A program made the translations under genes and the position numbers. A DNA stretch of 64,000 nt from Brachypodium distachyon (taxonomy: Eukaryota; Streptophyta; Magnoliopsida; Poales; Poaceae), in contig NC_016132.3 in the NCBI RefSeq assembly GCF_000005505.3, positions 10,044,001-10,108,000 on the forward strand, in the 5' to 3' direction. The notes under the pieces are model-generated. The model was given only the letters and a program-made list of their open reading frames with translations. It ran no database searches and was not told the origin of the DNA. Positions within the stretch are counted from its first letter, which is position 1. The number at the start of each line of letters is the position of its first letter. Positions 11,526-22,885 of the stretch are shown here, piece after piece.

Positions 11526-12445
11526 ATTTGGAGCATATCATACTTGTTGCACCAAAATGGGCGAAGGCACAAACAAACACACGTGTGAATATTTTTTCTA
11601 CGTAGGAGTATTGTTTAAGGTGTGGACTTTGTTTAAGACGTTTCTTCTTGAGCTTCTCCCTAGCTCATGTATAAAACCTTGAGCTTGGTTCAATAGTGGC
11701 AGACCGAGTTGGAAATTCCACCAAAGGTGTCACTGACATGTGGCCATAGGCCCCCACATCATCCTCACGCTGCATGGTATCATCTCAGTCGACGTCAGGC
11801 CCATCTGGATCGTCCCTTCCATCGTGTGATTTGATCCTATGTCTTCAGAAATATCCTTACAACCTCTAACGGTGGGTTCTCCCCTGATCTTAGCTGTGTG
11901 GCAAAAACAGTGAGAAGGCAAAGAGTAACCTTGTTTTGTAATAATAAATTAGAACACAACTAAAGCACCAAGATTGAAGATCAGATTTTTCTTAATGTTA
12001 TAAATAATTATGTGGTTTCAACCTCAAACATTTCATGATTATAGGTTAAGAACGGAGACTGAGAAATGTGGTTAATGGGCGATAACAACAAAAACTTTGG
12101 TCCATGCATATATACCTCCCTTGAGAGCTGAAAATTTTGTTCTGTTTGTCATGGACACATAAAGTACTCCATGATATTTTTCGATCTCTCGGGAGCCTAC
12201 ACACGAGAACTTTTTACTTGTACATGCAATCAAACGAGCAATATAAATCTGTACATACTTTTCCTCCTGAGGATAACGAAGCCCGTCAGAAAGAACAGAC
12301 CTCGAACCTCGATCCGCTTATTCAATCACAGTGCAAGTGCAAACCACACGCACGTAGCAAGACGATGCCACGTCTGTGCATCATATATTCATATATCTAT
12401 ACTCGCAGATCAAACTCGACTCGATCGGGCATGTAACGCAGTCGA
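11526..12445. other. Intergenic region, nothing recognised
   Basis: AT-rich spacer between the DUF3511 and CEP-like genes, both on the minus strand. The left part should hold the DUF3511 promoter. I find no credible coding sequence, RNA gene or terminal inverted repeats. Confidence 0.45.
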
Positions 12446-12676
12446 TTAGGGACCATGACCATGCTGGCCGTGACCGGGGCCGGGGCTATGGCCGGGACTT
12501 GTCTCCCTGTCCATGAGCTCGCTGCCGCCCCTGCTTCCCGCGGCAAGCCTGCGCGCCACGGTGGTGGCCGCCGCACCCTGCGTCTCGCCATGAACCATCG
12601 GCGCCGTGGCATGGGCGAGCAGAAGAAGGGCCATGGCGACCGCCGCAAAGATCCAAGCTGATGACTTGTTGCCCAT
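12446..12676 (-). CDS. Secreted CEP-like signalling peptide precursor
   Basis: A 76-residue precursor. Residues 1-30 form a clear secretory signal peptide: MGNKSS, then a hydrophobic core WIFAAVAMALLLLAHA, then a small-residue cleavage region before ETQG. A variable middle with RRLAAGS follows. The extreme C-terminus carries ETSPGHSPGPGHGQHGHGP. The segment TSPGHSPGPGH fits the C-TERMINALLY ENCODED PEPTIDE consensus (T.PGHSPG.GH), which in known CEPs is cut out, Pro-hydroxylated and perceived by CEPR receptor kinases in root and nitrogen signalling. The usual DFRP lead is replaced by DRE and there is an extra His/Gly tail, so this is a divergent CEP or a PIP/CEP-like peptide. It is intronless with its own TATA box upstream. 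Confidence 0.78.
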   Translation of the reverse strand: MGNKSSAWIFAAVAMALLLLAHATAPMVHGETQGAAATTVARRLAAGSRGGSELMDRETSPGHSPGPGHGQHGHGP

Positions 12677-12764
12677 GGAGACACCAGGATCGAGTACGTG
12701 TACGTGGCGATGGATGTGTATGTGTGTTGGTCAGGTGAGAATGCAGAGAGGCCGCCGGGGTGCC

Positions 12765-12774
12765 TTAATATAGA
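12765..12774 (-). promoter_or_regulatory. TATA box of the CEP-like gene
   Basis: CTATATTAAG on the minus strand, about 90 bp upstream of the ATG at 12676, which leaves room for a 5' UTR of roughly 55-60 nt. Confidence 0.6.
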
Positions 12775-12776
12775 GC

Positions 12777-14867
12777 CGTTGGGTGATCCACAGGCTTACA
12801 CGTGCAAGCACAGGAATGTTGCTTAATGCTTATATGTTGATTAATTTTCTATGTAGCTACATTACGTATGAAGTTTCTTTCGATTTAACAATGTAATGGA
12901 TAGTTATTCCTTGATGCCAGTATTAGAAACCTCAAACACGAAACGGAAAGAAAAAAATATGCCTCGCCGTCTGATAAATCGATCGTGGAGACAGCATAAT
13001 ACGACGAAGCAATATATATCTCATATATGGCAAGATTGAGACCAAGGTTTCCCTTAGATCGTGGTGACGTTATGTTTTAGCAGTAGCCGCCGGTGGCATT
13101 TTTGTTTCGCATCCTGCAATCGCATCTCCACGGCGTTCATCGTCATAGTTACACCTGTCCAAGTGACTCCTACGTTATCCGCACTCGTGCGTGGAGAGAA
13201 TCAATCTCGTAAGATAGACGAGGAGGCTAGATATATAAACGACTGTATGTATATGATCTTGGCTGCTCGATCTATAGTTTTTTTCAATAAATTTGATAAA
13301 AAATTATCGGTACTCAACTGAGAAATTGAATTTCTCACTTGACGAGCTTGTAAGAACCGATCGATCATCCTCCCCTAGCTCGGGGCTTTCTGATGGATCT
13401 TCTCGTGCTTTTGGGTTGGTATGACTATGAGCTTTTTTATGTGTGTATCTGCAATTTTTAGAATCATGCATATAGAATCGCGCATAAATTTTTCACCTGT
13501 AATTTTTAGAATCGCGCATAAACTTTCACCTGTACTTTTTAGAATCGCGCACAAAGTTTCACCTGCAATTTTAAAGTCGCGCATAAAACCTGCAATGTTT
13601 AAAATTTGATTGTTATTATTTTGTTGCATTTTTCATTTCTCCGTGGCGTTGGTTGTGTTGTGCAATTGTGCAATCGGTAATTTTTCAAAATTTAATTTTT
13701 AGCACCGTTTTAAAATTTGTAGTAATACACATGAGAAGCATATAAGTGAGTACTGGATTTATGTTAGTATAACGATGAATCCTTTTTGTTGTGATCTCAA
13801 ACTACGAAGAAACACACCCCCGTGCGTGCACCAATCGGGACGTCACATACACACAAGAAAAAAGAAAAAAAAAGATCAATCATTATCATAGTGTGCTCTA
13901 TCGTGTGCAAGCAGAAGCGGTGCAAAGGAAAAAGGAAAGAGAGCCGCACAATTTGAAATCTCAGTTGACTGCTAGCTAGACACACCCAAATTTTGTTTTA
14001 CTTCGTACGAAGCTATAATATTTTATATAGTACTATCTAGGAACCGTCCAAGCAGGTCTTACGTCAGCTCGCCTCACGTTCTGGCTGTCGTTGCAAACTC
14101 TCGGATCGCCACCTCCTGTTGTCATCGGAGGGAACCACCCTCGCGAGCCACCAGAAACGCGGAACCGCCCAAATCGGCTAGGGCCCTGGCGCCACGCGAC
14201 GTTCGTTCCCATGCCGGAGGAGCGAAGAAACCAAATGCAACTCTGCAACTGAGCACGCTCCGGTCCACCGTCGAGAGCCAGTACAGCTAAACCTGACCTT
14301 TTTCCAGTGTTTGTGTAGTCCGAGAATACGACTCGCCCATTGCTTCACACTTTCGGCCGGCACCTCTTCAAGTGCGAGAGCCGATCTAGCTAGAGTGCAC
14401 CGCTTGACTTTTCGACCATTCGGGGAAAGACAGTCCAGGCAAGGAAGGCGATCAGTAGGTCCATGGATCAAAAAGGTACAAATATGAATAGTGCCAATGG
14501 TCTGTCACGTGAGCGATGTACCCTTGTAAGCAACGGCAACGCAAGTTCCCGACCAGAGATACAGAGTTGTGTGGGAACCCAAAAGGTCAAGCAGTTGGTC
14601 AATTCGGCTGCAGCTTCACTACAAAAGATCTCTAGAATATGCCCGCACAGTGCAGAGGCAGCAGGAGGCCTGAGGGCTGTGGTCTGTGGTCTGTGGACTG
14701 ACTATATCTGTCTGTCCGTCGTCTGATGACGCAACAACATCGTCTCCTTCCTCGCCACCGCTTAAGCAGCTCCGTGTCGATCTTCCCCAGCCCAGCCCGT
14801 GCTCGATTACCTACGCGCCTAAGCAAAAGCCCTGATCCCTTACACACCAAGGAAACGGGCTCAATTT
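12777..14867. other. Intergenic region between CEP-like and DOG1-like genes
   Basis: A divergent spacer: promoters of the CEP-like gene (left, minus) and the DOG1-like gene (right, plus). It contains the 33-bp minisatellite at 13452-13600. No other gene is recognised; the stretch 14040-14460 is GC-richer but shows no domain. Confidence 0.5.
13452..13600 (+). repeat. Minisatellite, 33-bp unit
   Basis: About four imperfect copies of a unit of the form (T/C)AATTTTTAGAATCGCGCATAAA followed by (G/C)TTTCACCTG. Two full copies are exactly 33 bp apart; the outer copies carry small indels. Confidence 0.85.
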
Positions 14868-15635
14868 ATGCCGACCTCCTTGCAGCGAGATGCCGCCGCA
14901 GCCGCAGCCGTGTCCAAAGAACGCCGCGCAGTTCGGCAGCCAGCACGCATAATGGCGCACGTCGCTGACATGGCGGCCTTCTACGACGCCTGGGTGGGCC
15001 GTGAGGAGGAGATCGTCGCCGACCTGACGGCCGCGCTCTCGCTCTCGCTCTCGGCGCGCCGGCGCGAGGCGCTGGCGCCGCTCGTGGACGCCGCCATGGA
15101 CCACGTGGCCACCTACTACGAGCACAAGGCCCGCCTCGCCGACCGCGACGTCGTGGCGGCGCTCGACCCGCGCTGGCTCAACCCGCTGGAGCGCACCTTC
15201 CTCTGGGCCTGGGGCTGGAAGCCCGCGCTCGTCTTCCGCTTCGTGGACGAGGCTGCCGTGGGCTCGGCCCAGCAGCGGCGTGGGCTGGAGGACCTGCGGG
15301 CGTCCACGGCGGCGGCGGAGCGCGAGGTGGAGCGGGAGGTGGCGGCCATGCAGGAGTCCCTGGCGGGGCCTCGGGTGCTGGCGGCGCTGCGGCGGCAGCT
15401 TCACAGCCCGCGGAACGGCGAGGCGGACGAGGCCGTGGCGGCGGTCGGCCGGTCGCTCCGCGTGCTGCTGGCGGCCGGGGACGCGCTCCGCGAGCGGACG
15501 GTGCGCGGCGTCGTCGGGCTGCTGGGGCCCGAGCAGGCGGGCGCGTTCGTCGCGGCCTTGCTCAGGTTCCACCTCGGCGTCCGCCGCGCCGGCCGCGGCT
15601 GGTCCTCCGGCCAAGGCGGCCAGCGAGGCCTCTAG
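14868..15635 (+). CDS. DOG1-domain protein (DOG1-like)
   Basis: An intronless 255-residue protein made almost entirely of one DOG1 domain, the region also found C-terminal to the bZIP in TGA factors. The domain begins at about residue 38 with FYDAWVGREEEIVADL and includes ALAPLVDAAMDHVATYYEHK, then LDPRWLNPLERTFLWAWGWKP followed by ALVFRF, and a C-terminal RGVVGLLGPEQAGAFVAALLRF. There is no basic region or leucine zipper, so it belongs with DOG1 and DOG1-like proteins. Relatives control seed dormancy and bind heme or PP2C phosphatases; whether this copy does so is unknown. Met codons at residue 29 (14952, MAHVADMAAFY) and residue 35 lie closer to the domain and are plausible alternative starts. 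Very high third-position GC is usual for intronless grass genes. Confidence 0.9.
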   Translation: MPTSLQRDAAAAAAVSKERRAVRQPARIMAHVADMAAFYDAWVGREEEIVADLTAALSLSLSARRREALAPLVDAAMDHVATYYEHKARLADRDVVAALDPRWLNPLERTFLWAWGWKPALVFRFVDEAAVGSAQQRRGLEDLRASTAAAEREVEREVAAMQESLAGPRVLAALRRQLHSPRNGEADEAVAAVGRSLRVLLAAGDALRERTVRGVVGLLGPEQAGAFVAALLRFHLGVRRAGRGWSSGQGGQRGL

Positions 15636-16805
15636 CCAGTGAAAATTGTATCCCGTGCGGCAACGGTGTTGCGTCTAATTACTCGCGTGGGGAATTATGC
15701 CCCGCACGTCATTGTCCGTGTCAGTCCAGCGGTCGTAATAAAAGGGTGTCGCGCCCGAGTCCTGTTGTTTTCTCGTATCAGTCACTGTGTGTCAGCGTCC
15801 CGCGCTTGTTCTTGTGGTACGGTCATGTGTTTGTTTTCTGTTCGTGTTCCGCATGTCGAATTGCTTACCGTGTCAACCTGTCAAATGGTCGCCGTCGGGC
15901 TTGGCTCACTAGTCGAGCGTCTCAGGAGACGAGAATCATGCGTGACAGCCTGGTAAATTTACCATTTCGAAATACGAATTAGTCGTACAGCATCTGGCCT
16001 ATCATTGGTGCAGAATGTTGAGAGTGGAGATTATGTTAAGGTTCTAGTCAATATTGTCTTGAACAATCTTGCCACAAACATGAGGAATGGCAACTCGTCT
16101 GGAACATGCTCAATCGCTTTGCATTCTTTTTTTTTGAAAGAATGTAAGTACATACAACGCAACCACACGTTCTCTCTGCATGTTGAAAGTAATGCCAGTA
16201 ACAATTCACACGTCAACTCCTTTATGCGAAACAATGACCACAAGAGTTTTCACTGAAACATACATATGTCTAAAGCCACCGCATATTTTTGTCTTAACAT
16301 AAGATACTATAATTTCAAACCCTAGAAAAAAAAAGCCAATGAAAATCAATCTGCTCAAACTGAAATATTTCATCATCATCATCTAGCACAATCCCCCAAG
16401 CACACAGCGGACACCGATCTACTCCATCCGTTCCTAAATTTGAACTAAAACGACAACAATAATTTAGGAACGGAGGGAGTACAACAGTTCTAATCGCTGA
16501 CTACGTAGCTCTGCTGCACACTATCCACCCCAAACATCTTATTTCCTTCTATAACAATTTAGGTGATCCATATCTAACTAGTTCCTACGAAGCAGATTCA
16601 AAATAAGTAGACAAACAGTTACCTAATTCACACTAGATATATCAATCAATATGGGGCTATAATATAATAAAGCCCCATCAATGAGAAGATAATATCAGTA
16701 CTTGGCCCGTGAGTATATATGGGTATTTCTTAAGTTCTAAGATTAATTCGTGGGCGTCTGGCTCAGGTGTTTGGCTAAACGTAGACAGTGTCACAAAGAT
16801 GCATT
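15636..16805. other. Convergent intergenic region
   Basis: Lies between the stop codons of the DOG1-like gene (+) and the DUF789 gene (-) and should contain both 3' UTRs. It holds one very small MITE at 16422-16479. Nothing else is recognised. Confidence 0.5.
16422..16479. mobile_element. 58-bp Stowaway-like MITE
   Basis: Ends CTCCATCCGTTCCTAAAT and ATTTAGGAACGGAGGGAG are inverted copies flanked by TA on both sides (16420-16421 and 16480-16481). It is exceptionally short for the family, mostly two arms and a small loop. Confidence 0.8.
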
Positions 16806-19800
16806 CTAGCGTAAGAGGAAGAAACGGTAATCTGGGTGATGTACTTGCCGCTGGCAAAGCCATTCATCTGCATCTTTCAAAAGGGATGCAGTTAATTGCT
16901 GCTCATACTGCTGATTTGAAGTCCACATAGAACCACTAAATTTGTATGAAGCTAGACCAATGAGAGGCAGTGTGATCTTCCCACAAACATCAGCAATTTC
17001 CATGTTATGAAGGTCATTTGTCTCGGGATTCCCAGTTAATGTGCCTGCCCAATGTTGCATCATAATTAGTACCATGATTACAGATTGGCTTCTTCAAAGC
17101 TTATGCTGTCTTTGGTTCTTGCTCATCTATCCCCTACCAATTTTTGCCAACCATTGGCTAGCCAAAAAATTGGAAGTTTTCTTGGCGTATGGTTTGCCAA
17201 AAAGTTGGCAAGATTTGTGAAGAGAGACATTAGATGGTTGGCAAGATTCTTTTGGGAACCAAATTTTTGGATACAACCGAACAAAGACCAAAATAACATA
17301 GATTGACAAATTTTTGGTAGGGGAATTTTGGGCATGAACCAAACACACCTTTATTCTTTTAGCATATAATGAAACACCTGATATGTAAATATATAAATCT
17401 ATAGCGTTTTTATACTCAAGGAAACACAAAATTTACCTTCAGGTGGCGTCGACAGTGCATGAAATGTTAAAAAGCAAGCATCCAAATCTTGTAACATAGG
17501 TCCTGTTGGTATCCTGTATATGGGGTACCTGCACTCAACTTCCACTGGGTAAGACAAACCTGTAAGAAATTGTTCTAGGAACCAAAAGAATAAAAGGGAA
17601 TACCAGGCTACAGAAATCCAACTGGATGGCAGAAGATCACAGCTTCTATATCTCTTCAGATCAGGAAACCTACTTGTAAGTATTGATATCTGAAGGATTT
17701 GCCAAAAAAGGAAACCATCATCTAGGTTGCAGATGCAATATTTGGTAGAACAAAACAAAAAAAGATTTGTACCATGTCTACTAAAGGTTGTCTTCCGTAT
17801 GGCGCGTCATGCTCCAAGTACTGGAAAACGGGGTGTGATTCCTGGTTGTCAGACTCACTGTCATCACTTGAGAAGCCTTCTTGATCAGCTGAAATATTTT
17901 TCACTAAACATGAGCTTTTAATTCCTATGGGCTGCCCATGGTCACAGTCACTGCTTACGTCACTGCTTGTATCCTCAACACTGTCACCATCGCTGTCTTC
18001 ACCAAGTCCTCTAAAACTGAAAACAACAGACAGCTTCCTATTTATCATCATCATATAGGGGAACTTTTGCCAACAAGGTAAAATAGTCATAGCACCATTA
18101 ATTGGCATTTCCTGTATTGCACAAAAAAAAATATATACTCCTTTTGCTTTAACGATGTCTCCACTTGATCAACAACAGAACACAAGCAAGCAAAATAATC
18201 TATAGGCTTGCTTGCTTTGGTACACTCAGAAAAAAAATGAAAAGGGCAGTTTTGTTGTGGAGCACCAATTGAGGTTGTTGGGTAATGAGTCCCTAAATAT
18301 GCACAGAGGCCCTGCCCCAGTATCCAGTATGAGTTTCGATGGAGGTCGATTACTGTCGATAGAAAGGGCGCAAGGGTCATTAGTTTTACATCAGCTCCCA
18401 GGCAAGAACTGAGTCACTTGGGACCTCGGTGATACTGGATGTGTACACAAAAGAATACAGGGAGATTGCTAGAGGGGCAACACACAAACTGACTGCCTTT
18501 ATCTGGTTGAGAATCGGAGACAACCTGATTTATCGTCGCAAACGCTGTCTACAATTATCTCATCAAGAACAGTGATTTAATGGCTTACACACCGGCTACG
18601 GCAGGGACATTTTCCTTGGCGCTGGCTGCGAGGAGGTTTTCTAGGCGGTGGTGATGGATTACTTGTGGACTACGGAGAAGGGATAGATTGTGAGGGATAG
18701 ACTGTGATCATACTGAAGAGATGAGAAACTGTGTTAGATCAACCAGATCAAAGGGCTTGGGTCCAAACAGGATTTACAAATAATTTGGACCTTGATACGG
18801 CTAAGTGTTTTCACCACGTGACATGTACAATACTACCCCTTTTAACAAAAAGGTACATTCATTTGCATCGGTAGTTGTGAACTTTTTAAGGGGGGGGTGT
18901 ACTGAAGCAATGTTCTTGCTAGATACTGTAGGTTTTTTTTTCTGCGCACAGACATAAGAGCAACCTTAAAACCACTTAATTTAAAGCCCAAACAATATTA
19001 AATCAAAAACTTTTGGGGAAATTATGCTCTATAATTAAGTGGGACATTCATTATTTACCGCCCGAAAGATTGTCACTCTAGGATATACAACAATATATGT
19101 ACCAGTGACATGTGTGTCCCATAATAACGTGTCAATGAAACCAAGTGTGTAAATCCTAGAGTGTCAACTTTTTGGGCGGTAAAATATTGTTTACTCCGAG
19201 GAAGGCCGCAAAGACTTCTCAGTAACGTTACAACATAGGCAACCTGAATATTTAACAAGGAAAACATATTGACCACATATTGACATGATTGGTTTGAATT
19301 CTCAGCATCCCAGCTAGCAGATAACTTATGAGTTGGTACTGCAAGTAAAAAAAACAGTTCTACAATATTATTTGGAAAACGAACCAGATAAACAATATCA
19401 CCAATAGTACTCACTGGTATATCCACTAGTAACTCAATCCACCAAATTATGATCGTGGGAAAACAAATATTCTGAAAAACGAATGGATCCATTGGAGAGA
19501 TACAACAAGGCATAAACTAATTGTATTTAAAATTAGAGAACTTAGTATACATTATATCAGTAGTTCATTACATTGTTACTTGAGGGTCATTATAATTATA
19601 AGACACATGAACAAAAATAACTGCGACGGAGAAAGGATTGCAAAGACCAGACATAGATACTAATTGCTGCATGCTTAAAGCTAGAAATACACACTTCTCA
19701 AGAGTAACTATAGCCTAGAAACCATATTTATATGCATAATTTTCATAATGCAGTGTTCATAATTATCTAAAAAAATCACAATAATAACTACTGTAAATCT

Positions 19801-21434
19801 GCACGTATCCATGCAACCATTTCACGTCTCGAGACAAGCACAAGGCACCACTCGAACAAAAATAGATAAATACTGCCTCCGTTCCTAAATATAAGAAGTC
19901 CTACCTTTGTTCTATGTAAGTTTGACCAAAATTATAAAAAAAATCTACCACCATTTAGAACTCCAAATTAGTGTTACTAAATCTGTCATTATATATACAT
20001 TCATAGTATACTCATTTGATATTGTAGATCTTAGTATATTTTTATATAAAATTGGTCACACTTGAAGAAGTTTGACTTAGGAGAAAGCTAGGGCTTCTTA
20101 TATTTAGGAACGGAAGGAGTATATAGCAGGTTCAGGTTCACAACAGACAGATCACATGATGCCTCATTTTGGAAGTACAAGGCTGAATCCAAACATGCTA
20201 TGTCTCATTTTAGCATTTCACTTGTCTTCTATCTCCTGATTTCGAAGGGAATGCTATTTAATTGATTGTTGGTGTCTTTCAGCAAATTGACACGTTTATG
20301 TAGTGGTACTGTACTGAGCAAGAGCAACAAATTTTTTTTTTTGAGGGGAGCAAGAGCAACAATTTTAGTGTCTCTAACCAAACTGCAAGAAAGTATATAG
20401 TGTCCGGCGGCCATTTTTCCTACTCCCTCCGATCCACATTACTTGTTGCTGATTTAGTAGAACTTGTCGCCGATTGAATACAACTTTGTCCTAAATCAGC
20501 AACAAGTAATATGGATTTAGTACAAAGTTGTAATAAATCAGCGACAAGTAATATGGGTTGGAGGGAGTACCATTTATAGCAATAGTATTGAGCTTCTGAT
20601 TTTAGTATTACAGAAAATCTATTTTTGAGAAAGAACAAGTAAGTGCCCACGTGTCAAACATGACGAAAGATGAGTACCCAATTAAGATCTGCTTGGTCTA
20701 ACGTTTTAACAACCACAAACAGAGTTAGCTTGAAATCCGCTTGGCCTAACGTCCACGAATGTTCAATCCACTGATTCCGGAAGGCAACTCCAGAATTCCC
20801 TCAGGTAAAGGTGAATCAATCAAGTAGGCGTTTGAAGTTGCCCGTTCCGATAACCCCTTGCACTACGGTAATGCGGTAATGCCGTTCTAACAAATAAATC
20901 ATAAGCCAGAATTAGTAAAAGGCTACCTTTTACTCGACGGAGTCGGCCGGGATGCATAGAGCTGGATAGCCGACAGGAAGGGGACGTAGTACTGAACAAC
21001 ACCGTCCGTCCCATTGAGCACGAGCGGCACGCCGGCGCCGTATGCGCTCCACTCCCTGAACTCTTCCCACAGATCCGTGAGCTCGTAGTACGCCGAGCTC
21101 GTCTGCATGCGCGCACAGACCCCCACAAAAATCATCATCCATTGGCACGAAAGGGGGTAAATACAAAACCACATTCGCAATCGCAAACAGGAGCTCGAGG
21201 ACGCACCTGGGGTGGGCACCGCGCTGGCACGCGGACGGCGGTGGAGGCGATGAAGCTCTCGAGGTTGGTCTCTCCCGCCGCCGCTGGCGGGTCCCGCTGA
21301 AGTTCCGCCATCGGCTTCGCGGTCTTCTCCTCCGACCCCGGCGGCGGGTGTTGCTGCTGGAAGAGGTGGTGGCGGCGGGGCGGGGGGCAGTAGAAGCGGT
21401 CCGCGGCGCGGGAGGCAACGCCGGGCACGGACAT
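16806..21434 (-). CDS. DUF789 family protein
   Basis: A six-exon gene on the minus strand: 21434-21207, 21102-20927, 18016-17773, 17689-17604, 17528-17437, 17044-16806. Phases agree at every junction and sum to 354 residues. DUF789 landmarks in order: [16 protein letters not shown] (exon 1), [20 protein letters not shown] then [20 protein letters not shown] and AIQLY (exon 2), [10 protein letters not shown] plus an acidic Ser-rich stretch (exon 3), [20 protein letters not shown] and [16 protein letters not shown] (exons 4-5), and [15 protein letters not shown] with [11 protein letters not shown] near the end (exon 6). The family is plant-specific with no established biochemical function. Intron 2 is 2.9 kb and swollen by MITEs; intron 5 also carries one. 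No lesions seen, so the gene looks functional. Confidence 0.94.
17104..17350. mobile_element. Tourist-like MITE in DUF789 intron 5
   Basis: The left end TGTCTTTGGTTCTTGC, then CCCCTACCAATTTTTG, is matched in inverse by the right end CAAATTTTTGGTAGGGG with GCATGAACCAAACACA. TTA occurs on both sides (17101-17103 and 17351-17353), the target duplication of PIF/Harbinger elements. Length is about 247 bp. Confidence 0.75.
19054..19183. mobile_element. Short inverted-repeat element in DUF789 intron 2
   Basis: Arms of about 33 bp: TTTACCGCCCGAAAGATTGT then CACTCTAGGAT on the left, inverted on the right as ATCCTAGAGTGTCAACTTTT with TGGGCGGTAAA. Total about 130 bp. Superfamily unclear because I cannot fix the target duplication. 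Confidence 0.72.
19873..20119. mobile_element. Stowaway MITE in DUF789 intron 2
   Basis: CTGCCTCCGTTCCTAAATAT at the left and ATATTTAGGAACGGAAGGAG at the right, flanked by TA at 19871-19872 and 20120-20121; 247 bp, AT-rich interior. Confidence 0.87.
20423..20567. mobile_element. Stowaway MITE in DUF789 intron 2
   Basis: CTCCCTCCGATCCACATTAC and the inverse end GTAATATGGGTTGGAGGGAG flanked by TA. The 145-bp interior holds alternating copies of CAGCAACAAGTAAT and related motifs, so much of the element can fold on itself. Confidence 0.85.
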
Positions 21435-22143
21435 GGCTGGCGGCGGGCGCCCGAGCTGGGTGGCCTCGAGGGTACGTAGGGTTGTAGGCTTGCGGGTGGT
21501 GAAACGGATTCGTCGAGTGCAGATGGGGGAGGAGGGAATGGGGGAGGGAGAGGGAAGGGAGGTAAAAGGAAGCTTAATTTTAAAAGCTGCTGCACCTGCA
21601 TTGGGAGAGTGGGAGCGAGGGAGGCAGTGCGTGCAAATAGAAATTCCTTTTGGGGGGAGATGGATAGGACACTCGCGTCAGTTGTTTAATGATAAAAATT
21701 CCATGTGTATCGCCGACAATCGGGTCAGTCCTAATCTCAGTTCAGTTCAGAGAAAAAAAAAGTTGTGTTTCAGACCGTTCAAGCTTCACGGATTTAGAGT
21801 TAGTCATTTATAAAAAAATTTAAGTTAGAGAGCTGTGAAAACAAAATAAAATTACTTCCTCCGGTGAGAATTACTTGTCACTCAATCTCGGACAAGTAAT
21901 ATGGGTTAGTGGGATTACTATACATCTCACAAAGACTACTGGCTCGAGCTCTACGAAAAAGTGGACCTATGAATAACCAGCTCCATCGAACTCATGGAGA
22001 GGTCTCAAACACACTTATATAGTTCAACTGGAAATTCGTATCAGAAATTTAGATAAATACAATTGGATCGGCTCTATACATGTTTCGCTCGGATGGGCTT
22101 CTCTACTCCCTCCTTAGCCGTGTGATTTATTGATTGCCTATTA

Positions 22144-22885
22144 CTCTCTCTAAATATAAAGCATTTTAATTTTGTCTAAGTCAAAATTAATAAGTTTGAC
22201 TAAATTTATAAAAAATCTACCAACATCTTTAACTCTAGTTTAGTTTTCTTAACGAGAATATATATATTTCGTCCCTCAACTTGTTAAAAAGTATACAAAT
22301 GGTCCTTTAACTTTTTTTTTATACTTTTCGTCCTTCAACTTTAAAACCGGACAGCATTAGTCCCTCACCGCACGGTGTCATGGTTTTGCTCCCAACTTGT
22401 CATGTCGGCATTTGGGACTATCCCGTTGGACCTGAACCCTAGATAACTGACATAGGGGTGTTACAAGATGCTATCACATATTCTCCTGTCGTCGTGGGCC
22501 TACTTAAGTTTTTCTTGGTATTTTAGGCTAAAACAAATGGATTTAGCAAGGGCTAAAAAACATATGGTGCCAACACCGCATACGTAGCAAGTCGTGGAGT
22601 AAAACCATGCCACGATGGGACCAAAACCGCTTTAGACGTGGTGAGGGACCATTATTGTCCAGTTTCGACAGTTAGAGGATGAAAAGTACAAGGTAAAAGT
22701 TGTGGGACCATTTCCGTACTTTTCAACAAGTTGAGGGACGAAAATATATTTTCTCTTTATTAAATCCATAATAATATACTTATTTAATTTTGCAAATATT
22801 AATATATTTTTCTATAAAGTTGTTCAGATTTGATGAAGTTCGACTTAGTACAAGTACAAGATCTTATATTTAGAAACAGAGACAG
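22144..22885. mobile_element. Stowaway MITE split by a second element
   Basis: Left end CTCTCTCTAAATATAAAGC and right end CTTATATTTAGAAACAGAGA with flanking TA. Typical interior sequence (GTCTAAGTCAAA, TTTGACTAAATTTATAAAAA on the left; GTTCAGATTTGATGAAGTT and CGACTTAG on the right) is interrupted by the element at about 22262-22747. Without the insert it would be about 255 bp. Confidence 0.8.
22262..22747. mobile_element. Inner inverted-repeat element nested in the Stowaway
   Basis: Arms TATTTCGTCCCTCAACTTGT with TAAAAAGTA and the inverse TACTTTTCAACAAGTTGAGG with GACGAAAATA, plus paired internal blocks (AATGGTCCTTTAACTTTT against AAAAGTTGTGGGACCATT). About 485 bp, no coding capacity. Superfamily uncertain. 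Confidence 0.78.
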
